A DNA stretch of 12,550 nt from contig PMHI01000547.1 in the NCBI GenBank assembly GCA_003156615.1, forward strand, positions 2,307 to 14,856. The letters run 5' to 3'. Below are positions 1 through 7,443 of this stretch, piece after piece (position 1 is the first letter of the stretch; every line of letters starts with the position of its first letter). The translations under genes and the position numbers were made by a program. The notes below the pieces were generated by a model, which saw nothing but the letters and a program-made list of their open reading frames with translations, searched no databases and was not told the origin of the DNA. This DNA is from Acidobacteriaceae bacterium (GTDB lineage: Bacteria > Acidobacteriota > Terriglobia > Terriglobales > SbA1).

Positions 1-3000
1 ACTGCCATCGCGGTGCTCTCGACGCGGCCAGCATGTCCCCAGCCGTAGAACGGAGTGTTGTGTTCAAGGACCCAGTACGTGCCAGCTCGTTCTGGAGTTG
101 CCATTTTGATAAGCTTCAGAATCGAGTCGGAAGCGCGTCGCCGATCGCCGAAATTAGAGGTCGCGATGGCGAACTCTGCGAGCGCGTAAGGTTCACTCAG
201 ATCACGGTGAGGATCGGACAGATAAGCGAGAGCGCGTGAAACCGACTGGTGAAGAATCTTCTTCAGTGGGTCGTTCGTGCTATTTTCGGATGCCGCCAGA
301 ATGACGGTGATGTAAGCGGTAAGCCCGCTGTCATCGTATCCATACTTCGGTTGCCAGTGGCCATCTTTCGCCTGTTGCTCAATGAGCCATTTCTCGGCAT
401 CAGGGATGATCGCGGGATCCACATCGGTGAAAGCGGAGGCGCCTGAGAGGAAGCGCAAGGCGTAAGCAGTGAGCGCCGCATCCGGCGAACCGTGGCCCCA
501 ATAACTGAACCCTCCGCCGGACTCGCGATAGTTAAGCAAACGGTGATAGCCGAGGCTGACATAGCGACTCGCCCGTCCCTGGATCGGGGCACTCGTCACG
601 CCCAAAGCTTTGTAGTATGTCAATAACAGGACACTGGGATATGTCGAAGATAAAGTTTGCTCGCCACAACCGTAAGGACGCTCAAGTCCGGCCTCGATGC
701 TCTCGGTGACCTGCGCCAACAGGTTGGGATAAATCTTCAGCCGCGCACGCACACTGCCCGGAATTAAATTGGCCGGTAGGCTCAGCGAAAGCGTAGAGTC
801 GCCGCGGAGAATGCCCGCCGCGGTCGACGTTTGGTCCCGGCCGTTGGGGTGAACAGTAACTGTCTTCTCGACAGCATCGCCAGTGGTACGGTTGGCGCCG
901 TAGACCTGCTGTTTGCCGGCCTTCACCATCGCAGTTGCACGAAACGGGAATGTGGCAGTCATCGATTCGCCAGCTCCGACCGAAATCTCCTGTTTGCCGG
1001 GACGCTCCAGCTCGAACCAAGTCGCGAGCTTCATTTCAACGCTGAGTTCTTGTGCCTCTGGAAGGTAGTTGCGCACCACAACCGGAAGCTCGATCTCATC
1101 GCCGATGGTGAGAATCTTCGGCGGGTCATGCTCGAGGAAGAATGGCTGGAAGGCCTGGATCTCGCGGTCTGCGACACCGATCTCTCCAGTTTTGTTGGAC
1201 GCCAGCACAGTCATCTTCCAGGTTGTGATGTTGTCCGCAAGTTTGAATTTGACCAGAGCGCGACCGTTGGCATCGGTGGTGACCGAAGGGGACCACAGGA
1301 GAGTTTCGGGAAAGTAATCACGCAGCCGCGGTGTAAATGTCTCTTCGTGAACCTGAACTCTTGTTCCTTCTGCGACCTTGTTAACCACCATGGATGAGCT
1401 CTGTGTCTGGACGCTGAGAGCATTTGCCGTAACCTCGACCGTTTCCGAAACCGACCCAACCTGCAAAGCAAGGTTTACAGCCGTAACGCTGGTGGAATGG
1501 ACTGGCACCGTGCGGATTTGTGTGGCTCGAAATCCGGGAGCAGAAATGGTGATGTCATAGGTGCCAGGGGGAATGTTACGAATGATGTAGGCGCCGTCCG
1601 CTCCCGTGGTCACAGTGAATTGCTGACCGGTCTGGCGGAGAGTTGCAATCACAGTGACGTTCGAAATGACAGCGCCACTCGGATCGGTCACGATGCCGTT
1701 GATCGCACCAGTGTTTCCGCTGAGCGGCTCAGAATGAACGGACTGTGGAATGATGTCTTTCCCGCTTCGCTCGTCAATATCACGAGAGAAGCTGGCGACG
1801 GAAAAGTCATCCGGCGTTTTCGCTTTGCCGTCCGAGCCAGGACTCATGATGCGAATCCACGCGAGTTTTCGAGTTACGGGGGTGGCGGTCTGGACCCTGG
1901 CGTCTGGTTGGTAGGTAATGCGTGTGGCATCGCCATACTCCGACTCGACGCTGTAGGTGACGTAATAAGCATGCCCCCAAGGATCAACCAACTGGCGGAA
2001 GTTGACGCCACTGTCCGACATGGCTTTGTCGAATGCTTCGTTGTCTTGAGGAAATATCCCTGTGGAGCGAGAGAGTTTGTAAATCGCGGAATCGATCTTT
2101 CCGCGAGCCTGCTCAAAATAGTCGATTGCGCTGGTCCATATGGCGAACGGCCCGTAAGAATATGGGGCGACATTGTGGCCGGTGCTTTGGACGATGACCT
2201 GATAGAGCGAGCCGCTGGGCTGGAAACTGAATGCGTAAGGATTACCCCAGGGATCGCGAATCGCTTTAAGATCAAGTCCGCGTGAACGCACAGCAGCGCG
2301 AAGCGCATCAAAGTCGCGGATGTACGCACCAGAGGAAGCGTAAGTCTCCTTCACGACCCGGTCGATGATCTTTCCCACCGGTTGGAAGTAAGGCCAGCTA
2401 ACGGTAAGAACCTCGATATCATCGGCCGTACCCAACTGCTTGTCGGGGCCGGCAGATAGGATGTTCAGGGTTCGATTGCGGTAGTCGATGCCAAAACTGT
2501 AATGATACGGCGCGCCCCAAGGATCGACGATGCTGGCAGGGTCAAGCCCGGCCCTCCGGAGCACGGCCGACAGCTCATCGTTGTTGGTCGCAAACTTCCA
2601 CGCCGTCGAGTCTTCGTTGAGAAGGGCTTTGCGGACGGGTTCAAGTTCATTCCGCATCTTGTCCGAGAATAGCGACCGGGTTTCGTATCCGTAGTTGTTG
2701 CCTTCGATCTCCGGCAAACCGGCCCGGGAGTAACTATTTTCCTCGAGAAGCATCTCGGCGACGAGATCCATGCCGTCAGCCAACGGTTTCGAAAGATCAA
2801 GTTCATCGAGGTCCCTGAATGAGATTCCACCAACGGACTCTGGTGGATACCACCAGCCCCAGTCCCAGAAACCGTAGTGCCCTTCCCCAAATTCCTGGTC
2901 GGTGCGAATGCGTTCGTCTACCGCTTTGTCGACCACGACGACTCCCAACGCGCTGGCGGAAGTGGAGCCAGATGGCGGGCTGACATTGAGGACGGCGGAC

Positions 3001-5096
3001 ACCTCGTCCCCTGGCTTGTAAGTGGCGCGGTCCGTCTTGACTTTCACGGTCAGGGTTGACGGAGTCGGAAACAGAATGGCTCGGGCACCGGACGGGATTT
3101 CGTAGCGTTCTTCACTATCTGCTTCGAGCGAATACGCTGCAAGTGTCAGCTCGCCCTTGAACTCGGGAGCATAGGGGATGACGGTGAATCCTCGATGATT
3201 GTGCAGACCAATCCGGCCAGTCCACAGGACCGCTCCGTCGTGCGAGAGATCAACGATTACGTTTCCCGGCGGTGCGTTGGGAGCGCGAACAGAGACGGTA
3301 ATCTGATCTTTTGCCCGATAGAGCGACTTGTCGGTTGTGACTTGGATCAGCTTGTCGGAGTCGCTCCAAAAAACCTCGTCATAAGAAGCGGCAGCTCCGG
3401 TTTTGTCGTGAACGTCGAAAACAAGCTGATAGCCATGGTTGCGGCTGGAATCGTCGTCGCGTTCAGTCAATAGTTGCAAGCCGGACACTTTGGCCACGCC
3501 GAACCGGTTGGGCTTGATAGCGCGAAGAAAATCCCTGATGCCGGATGACTCGAGCTCGTAGTAGTTTCTGTAGTGGTTCCGGTCTTCGCTGACATTGACG
3601 TGGCACTCCGCCGGCGTGCCGTCGGGATAATAGGTGGAAACATAAAAGGATGCCCGGTCTCCACTGAGGTTCATGCCCGAAACATAGACGTGAATCGGCT
3701 GCTGACTGAGGCGAACCTGGAAGCGGCGTTGCTCGGTCTTCCCCGTGCTGGGATCGGTGACATACGCCGCGTAATGAAGGTCCATGAGGCGCCTGAACGT
3801 CTGCTCTGCCAGTTCGCTGTGCAGCTTCGTGAAATCAAGCGTAAACGTCGCGCGGCCAGAATGGTCGAGTTCTGCCGACTGACCATCAGCTTCGTCCACT
3901 ACCCATTTGTGTTGTGCGGAGTCCCAGTGACCCTGCTCTTCGCGAACCATTTTCACGGCGCCCTGAGTGAGCTCTTTGCCAGACAGGTACTTGGCAGATA
4001 TGGCGACCGATGCGTTCTGCCCAGGCAAATAGTAGGAGCGATCCGGCTGGGCTGCGACGGTAAAATTAGGGAGATCGTAACGGCTGACGCGAACGTTCGT
4101 CATCGCCTGAGCGCTACCATAACGGTCACCTGAGAGCGAGACTTGCAGCGCATAGGATCCGAGTTCCGCAGAGTCGGGTAGCTCCCAGTCGATGTTGGCA
4201 ATTCCGAAGTCGTTCGTTTTTGCGGCACTGCTGAATAGCGTATTCGACTCTGGATCGACAAGCTTGAACTCAGTGTCTTGGTTTGTGACAGCGTGCTTGT
4301 CCGCACTGAGCACAAGCGCGCGGGCATGTAGTGATTGGCCCGGCTGATAGAGAAGCTTGTCGGTATTGATAATGATGCGAGCCCGCGGATCGAGGTCGAA
4401 GTCGAAATCTTGCTTCCGCGTTTGATCGCGTTTCCGAGCTTCAATGTTGACTGAGCCACCGTCAGTGACCGCCGCTGGAATCTGGAAGAGAAGAACAGCA
4501 TCGCCAGATGCGTTTGTGGTATGCGTTATGACCGCCTGGTTCTGGTTCGCATCGAATTCCAGTTCGCCGCGAACCTCCACGCCATTCACTGGCTTCCGCG
4601 TAACCGGGTTGGCCGCGTGTACACGCACTTGATAAGGCTGGCCGGGTAAGGCTTTATCAGCGTGCCCAACGCGGAGTTCGAACATGTCAGGGGCGATCGC
4701 TCCCAGGGCAACCACGCCACTAGTGGCTAGCTCTTCACCCATCAGAAGCCGGTACTTCACGCGATACCAGAGCGCCGGGTCATTGGCGGACGCCGTGGGG
4801 ACTGCCGGTCGTGGCAAGGACAACTTGATTAAATTGCGTCCGGGTTTGAGGTCTTCAGTGGTTTTGGATGACGCTACGACCGCGTCTTTGGGATCGAGCA
4901 GATCAACGTAAAGAGTCCCGGAGACAGCTGTTTCGGACTCGTTCGAAACGGATGCGCTCAAGGCGACTTCCTTTTCGGAAATGACTGCACCCATCTCTGA
5001 TTCGTTGATCCGAAGAGGTGCGGAACTCGCGAGCAGACGCGTCGAGATGGCGGCGAGGAAAATGGCCAGCAAACGAATGCGTTGCGCAGGTCGCAT
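1..5096 (-). CDS. Secreted thioester alpha-2-macroglobulin family protein (partial, C-terminus outside window)
   Basis: Bacterial alpha-2-macroglobulins are exported protease traps: a protease cuts the bait, the protein closes, and the thioester captures the attacker. The frame is open for 1698 codons from ATG 5096 to the window edge. An in-frame TGA two codons upstream fixes this as the earliest start; I see no strong Shine-Dalgarno. Residues 1-25 are a Sec signal (Arg-rich, then hydrophobic) with no lipobox Cys, so it is probably soluble rather than a lipoprotein. Macroglobulin beta domains fill about 30-710. The bait-region domain signature VVVVDKAVDER lies around 719-729. Three DPWG modules follow (820-1103), then a carboxypeptidase-regulatory-like domain (about 1128-1225), then the A2M domain signature RDYFPETLLW (1259-1268) and the thioester PYGCGEQ (Cys1477, Gln1480). 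The thioester domain continues off the window; the rest of that domain and the C-terminal receptor-like domain should lie beyond base 1. Family assignment is firm; the protease target is unknown. Confidence 0.95.
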   Translation of the reverse strand, partial: MRPAQRIRLLAIFLAAISTRLLASSAPLRINESEMGAVISEKEVALSASVSNESETAVSGTLYVDLLDPKDAVVASSKTTEDLKPGRNLIKLSLPRPAVPTASANDPALWYRVKYRLLMGEELATSGVVALGAIAPDMFELRVGHADKALPGQPYQVRVHAANPVTRKPVNGVEVRGELEFDANQNQAVITHTTNASGDAVLLFQIPAAVTDGGSVNIEARKRDQTRKQDFDFDLDPRARIIINTDKLLYQPGQSLHARALVLSADKHAVTNQDTEFKLVDPESNTLFSSAAKTNDFGIANIDWELPDSAELGSYALQVSLSGDRYGSAQAMTNVRVSRYDLPNFTVAAQPDRSYYLPGQNASVAISAKYLSGKELTQGAVKMVREEQGHWDSAQHKWVVDEADGQSAELDHSGRATFTLDFTKLHSELAEQTFRRLMDLHYAAYVTDPSTGKTEQRRFQVRLSQQPIHVYVSGMNLSGDRASFYVSTYYPDGTPAECHVNVSEDRNHYRNYYELESSGIRDFLRAIKPNRFGVAKVSGLQLLTERDDDSSRNHGYQLVFDVHDKTGAAASYDEVFWSDSDKLIQVTTDKSLYRAKDQITVSVRAPNAPPGNVIVDLSHDGAVLWTGRIGLHNHRGFTVIPYAPEFKGELTLAAYSLEADSEERYEIPSGARAILFPTPSTLTVKVKTDRATYKPGDEVSAVLNVSPPSGSTSASALGVVVVDKAVDERIRTDQEFGEGHYGFWDWGWWYPPESVGGISFRDLDELDLSKPLADGMDLVAEMLLEENSYSRAGLPEIEGNNYGYETRSLFSDKMRNELEPVRKALLNEDSTAWKFATNNDELSAVLRRAGLDPASIVDPWGAPYHYSFGIDYRNRTLNILSAGPDKQLGTADDIEVLTVSWPYFQPVGKIIDRVVKETYASSGAYIRDFDALRAAVRSRGLDLKAIRDPWGNPYAFSFQPSGSLYQVIVQSTGHNVAPYSYGPFAIWTSAIDYFEQARGKIDSAIYKLSRSTGIFPQDNEAFDKAMSDSGVNFRQLVDPWGHAYYVTYSVESEYGDATRITYQPDARVQTATPVTRKLAWIRIMSPGSDGKAKTPDDFSVASFSRDIDERSGKDIIPQSVHSEPLSGNTGAINGIVTDPSGAVISNVTVIATLRQTGQQFTVTTGADGAYIIRNIPPGTYDITISAPGFRATQIRTVPVHSTSVTAVNLALQVGSVSETVEVTANALSVQTQSSSMVVNKVAEGTRVQVHEETFTPRLRDYFPETLLWSPSVTTDANGRALVKFKLADNITTWKMTVLASNKTGEIGVADREIQAFQPFFLEHDPPKILTIGDEIELPVVVRNYLPEAQELSVEMKLATWFELERPGKQEISVGAGESMTATFPFRATAMVKAGKQQVYGANRTTGDAVEKTVTVHPNGRDQTSTAAGILRGDSTLSLSLPANLIPGSVRARLKIYPNLLAQVTESIEAGLERPYGCGEQTLSSTYPSVLLLTYYKALGVTSAPIQGRASRYVSLGYHRLLNYRESGGGFSYWGHGSPDAALTAYALRFLSGASAFTDVDPAIIPDAEKWLIEQQAKDGHWQPKYGYDDSGLTAYITVILAASENSTNDPLKKILHQSVSRALAYLSDPHRDLSEPYALAEFAIATSNFGDRRRASDSILKLIKMATPERAGTYWVLEHNTPFYGWGHAGRVESTAMA
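657..671 (-). other. Codons of the GCGEQ thioester motif of the macroglobulin
   Basis: These five codons give Gly-Cys-Gly-Glu-Gln, preceded by Pro-Tyr. In the alpha-2-macroglobulin/complement C3 family the Cys and Gln side chains form the internal thioester that bonds covalently to the captured protease. The motif is complete, so this protein should be the covalent-trapping type rather than the thioester-less YfaS-like type. Confidence 0.93.
1788..2639 (-). repeat. Three tandem ~90-residue DPWG modules inside the macroglobulin, pseudopilin-G-like
   Basis: The Asp codons of three DPWG motifs fall at residues 858, 948 and 1038, exactly 90 residues apart. Each is preceded by a similar helix-like stretch (AVLRRAGLDPASIVDPWG, AAVRSRGLDLKAIRDPWG, KAMSDSGVNFRQLVDPWG) and followed by aromatic beta-strand-like sequence (PYHYSF, PYAFSF, AYYVTY). 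Modules 1 and 3 end in an acidic loop (SAGPDKQLGTADDIEV; SPGSDGKAKTPDDFSV) like the calcium-binding loop of the type II secretion major pseudopilin GspG, whose C-terminal half also starts with DPWGNPY. Module 2 lacks that loop. The resemblance is by motif only; no alignment was computed. Confidence 0.75.
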
Positions 5097-5431
5097 ATGT
5101 CAACCGTCGAGCACAAGATTTACGCGAATGGTAGCACGGGAAAGGCATCAATTTCGGTGCGCTGAGTTCGAACCAGCAATGAAGCGTGGCTATTTCGATG
5201 TTTAGACGCAGGGCGTCATACTCGCTGTCGCAAGGCAGGCGATCCATCGTAACTACTTTCTATAGTCACCTTTGGATATCCACGAACCACCCTATCGAGG
5301 CGTGCGCATTTGCATCCGGCAAGAGCATCATTTCTTCGTCGACGAAATCGATGCATCCGTGGTGATTACACTGGTCTACACAGGGCGAATTCCCAGCGGA
5401 CCTCGCTTTCAACGCAAACGGAGGTCCTACG
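5097..5431. other. Intergenic region upstream of the macroglobulin gene; no gene recognised
   Basis: Short open frames occur on both strands (for example plus 5272-5508 from a TTG, and minus 5266-5541), but none resembles a known family and they overlap one another. The stretch must carry the promoter of the macroglobulin gene. I could not pick a convincing -35/-10 pair, and there is no clear Shine-Dalgarno just upstream of ATG 5096. Confidence 0.5.
5420..5425 (+). promoter_or_regulatory. Shine-Dalgarno GGAGGT ahead of a TTG start
   Basis: GGAGGT is an almost full anti-16S match, placed six bases before the TTG at 5432. This is the main reason to take the following small ORF seriously. Confidence 0.45.
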
Positions 5432-5629
5432 TTGTCAGACCGGAAGCCCAGTGTCGTCACAAGGCAAAGAGAAGACGACGAACAGACTACGGCAGGCACC
5501 GCAACTAACAGTAAGCTAAAGTCTGCGGAGCCGGTTGACATTACAGATATGTCGTTTGAACCGCTGGTCTATTATGTGCTCTTTGGAGATGGCCGAATTA
5601 TCGATAAACTGGGCGCCCCGGCAAGGTAG
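5432..5629 (+). CDS. Possible small hypothetical protein, 65 aa, TTG start
   Basis: I do not recognise this product. The N-terminal half is polar and charged (many Arg, Asp, Glu, Thr) and looks disordered. The C-terminal half contains a short hydrophobic patch, EPLVYYVLFGDGRIIDKLG. There is no signal peptide or membrane helix. The start is chosen because GGAGGT sits at ideal spacing before TTG 5432. After the TAG the same frame reads on through two more stops with protein-like stretches (PAVKFNFEIDEAG, then AEIEMLPVGGGLSGDW), so this may be the 5' part of a decayed longer gene. It could equally be a chance ORF. Confidence 0.35.
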   Translation: MSDRKPSVVTRQREDDEQTTAGTATNSKLKSAEPVDITDMSFEPLVYYVLFGDGRIIDKLGAPAR

Positions 5630-5759
5630 GCGCCATCGCACAAGTAGGGATTGCCCGCCGTCAAGTTCAACTTCGAAATCGACGAGGCAGGTTAAGCAGA
5701 GATTGAGATGCTACCCGTGGGTGGCGGACTCTCTGGAGATTGGTGCCATCAACCGATGT

Positions 5760-6908
5760 TCAGCGCTCCGGAACCGAGTGTTGTTCCTCAAAGCAGGACT
5801 CCATACTCTTGAGGTCTACAGCAACACGGGCTTGTGAGCCCTCTGGCGCAGCTCTAAGATATTGAACAGGCCAAGAAATTGGCTGCCCAAGTTCGCGGGC
5901 CGCTCGCAATGGCCAATAGGGATCTCGCAGAAGCTCGCGGGCAATGATGACGGAGTCCGCCTGTCCGGAGCCGATAATGTGCTCCGCCTGAACGGGAGAG
6001 GTGATCATGCCAACCGCGCCGGTCAAAATGTTAGCTGCCCGCCGAATCTGCTCCGCAAACTGCGTTTGATAGCCTGGACCAACGGGAATCTTCGCACCTG
6101 GCAAGTTGCCGCCAGAAGAGCAATCAATAAGATCTACCCCAAGTTTCTTCAGTTCACGGGAGAGTTCGATCGACTGCTTGATATCCCAACCGCCTTCGAC
6201 CCAATCGGTCGCCGAAATACGAACAAAAAGCGGTGCTCCCTCTGGCCATGAACCACGAATGGCGGCAACCGTCTCACGCAGTATGCGCGTTCGATTGTCA
6301 AATGAGCCTCCGTATCTGTCCGTTCTTCGATTGCTCAGAGGCGACAGAAACTCATGAATCAGGTATCCATGAGCAGCGTGAACCTCAATAATGCTAAATT
6401 CCGCTTCGCAAGCACAACGCGCCGCGGCGCCAAACGCAGAGGTGATGTTCTTAATTCCCTCGATAGAGAGCTCATGCGGCATAGGATAGTGATCGGCGAA
6501 GCGCAATGCGCTTGGAGCACCGACATTCTCCCACCCCCCTTTGCTTTCTGGGACCTGTCCGTAGCCTGCACCAGGCGGGTAAGTGCTCGCTTTCCGACCA
6601 GCGTGCGCTAGCTGGATACCAGCAACGCTTCCTTGTTGGTGAATAAATCGGACAATTCGAGCCAGTGGCTCGATGTGTTCATCCTTCCATATCCCCAAGT
6701 CCTGTGGACTGATCCTGCCTTCGGGAAGAACTGCGGTTGCCTCGGTGAGCACCAGTCCAGCCCCGCCGACCGCCCGGCTACCCAGATGCACGAAATGCCA
6801 ATCGTTCGCATATCCGTCAGTACTGGAATACTCGCACATAGGCGAAACGAATACGCGATTCGCCAGCGTTATGTCCCGAATCGTGAGCGGATCAAACAGA
6901 TGAGCCAT
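5760..6908 (-). CDS. Old Yellow Enzyme family NAD(P)H:flavin oxidoreductase, YqjM/NamA class
   Basis: This is an FMN-dependent ene-reductase that reduces activated C=C bonds (enals, enones, some nitro compounds and xenobiotics) with NAD(P)H; it should be cytoplasmic. The 382-residue protein begins LFDPLTIRDITLANR, typical of the class. Cys25 and Tyr27 in SPMCEYSS match the redox-tuning Cys and substrate-binding Tyr of YqjM. His177 and His180 in HAAHGYL are the substrate anion-binding pair, with Tyr182 behind them. RTDRYGGSFDNR and the phosphate-binding end ARELLRDPYWP (about 323-333) complete the TIM barrel. Upstream of ATG 6908 is a G-run (GGGGGAT), a modest ribosome binding site. Relatives usually end shortly after WPVQYLRAAP; here about 28 further residues follow with no recognisable motif. 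It is downstream of, and in the same direction as, the broken dps gene. Confidence 0.95.
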   Translation of the reverse strand: MAHLFDPLTIRDITLANRVFVSPMCEYSSTDGYANDWHFVHLGSRAVGGAGLVLTEATAVLPEGRISPQDLGIWKDEHIEPLARIVRFIHQQGSVAGIQLAHAGRKASTYPPGAGYGQVPESKGGWENVGAPSALRFADHYPMPHELSIEGIKNITSAFGAAARCACEAEFSIIEVHAAHGYLIHEFLSPLSNRRTDRYGGSFDNRTRILRETVAAIRGSWPEGAPLFVRISATDWVEGGWDIKQSIELSRELKKLGVDLIDCSSGGNLPGAKIPVGPGYQTQFAEQIRRAANILTGAVGMITSPVQAEHIIGSGQADSVIIARELLRDPYWPLRAARELGQPISWPVQYLRAAPEGSQARVAVDLKSMESCFEEQHSVPER

Positions 6909-6955
6909 GGGATCCCCCAGCTACTTCTTAATTTAGTGTCAGGTTGGTGCTGCTT

Positions 6956-7396
6956 AGGCCGTGATGTTTCAAATAGGAACCAGATGTAGCGCCGGGTCTG
7001 ATCGAGCCAATTTTCGATGACGCCGGCCGTAGCCGCATCGCCCTAATCATGGCACAGGACATGTGCCTGAAGCATTTTCACTGCGAGTCCCTTTTCATCT
7101 TCGCAAACTTCACCCCGTATGTCCTCAAAATCGACAAATGGCTCATTGTCAGCTATTCGCTGCAGTTGGATCGTCGTTCGACCAATCTTGCGCACACGCT
7201 CAGCGATGTCGTCCGTCATAGCGAGGATCTGGTCCGCGCGTTCGTCCAACAGCAGATGGTAGTCGAAGAAACGCGGCCCACTCATTTGCCAGTGGAAGCT
7301 CTTGGTCTCGAGATAAGAGCAAACGACAAGGCTGCCCTAGTGGCCAGTGCCCTACGCAGCATCGTTCCGACGGCTGAAAGTCCTATGTTTCGCCAT
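6956..7396 (-). pseudogene. dps: Dps mini-ferritin pseudogene (DNA protection during starvation)
   Basis: Intact Dps proteins form a 12-mer that oxidises and stores iron using peroxide and shields DNA. From ATG 7396 one frame reads through TAG codons at 7352-7354, 7337-7339 and 7043-7045 and still gives Dps-like sequence. YLETKSFHWQMSGPRFFDYH and then LLLDERADQILAMTDDIAER hold the ferroxidase-type His, His, Asp and Asp/Glu residues. After the third TAG comes GVIENWLDQTRRYIWFLFE, the family's final helix. About eight residues of the usual GGTTLRSIGHIxRLQR segment are missing after GRTT. The N-terminal helix seems to switch frame around 7310-7340 (ALATRAALSFAL lies in the neighbouring frame). 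Multiple lesions make sequencing error unlikely. The exact 3' limit is uncertain: the next in-frame stop is at 6869-6871, inside the flavin enzyme gene. Confidence 0.88.
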
Positions 7397-7443
7397 TTCT
7401 TTTCTGTTTTCTGCCGGTACTCGTGGTCGCAAGCAGAGGGTCG

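Noticed and set aside
682..4501. Short minus and plus open frames across 1-5100
   Set aside because: They are shadows of the single open macroglobulin frame, which has no stop within the window and so is easy to miss in an ORF list.
4903..5247. Minus ORF of 114 codons starting upstream of the macroglobulin
   Set aside because: It overlaps the macroglobulin start in another frame, is rich in Arg/Ser/Cys and matches nothing; the signal-peptide frame is the real one.
7352..7443. C-terminal extension of the P460 protein to 490 residues
   Set aside because: The residues after 418 are the wrong frame; the conserved ending lies in the neighbouring frame and stops at 7444.
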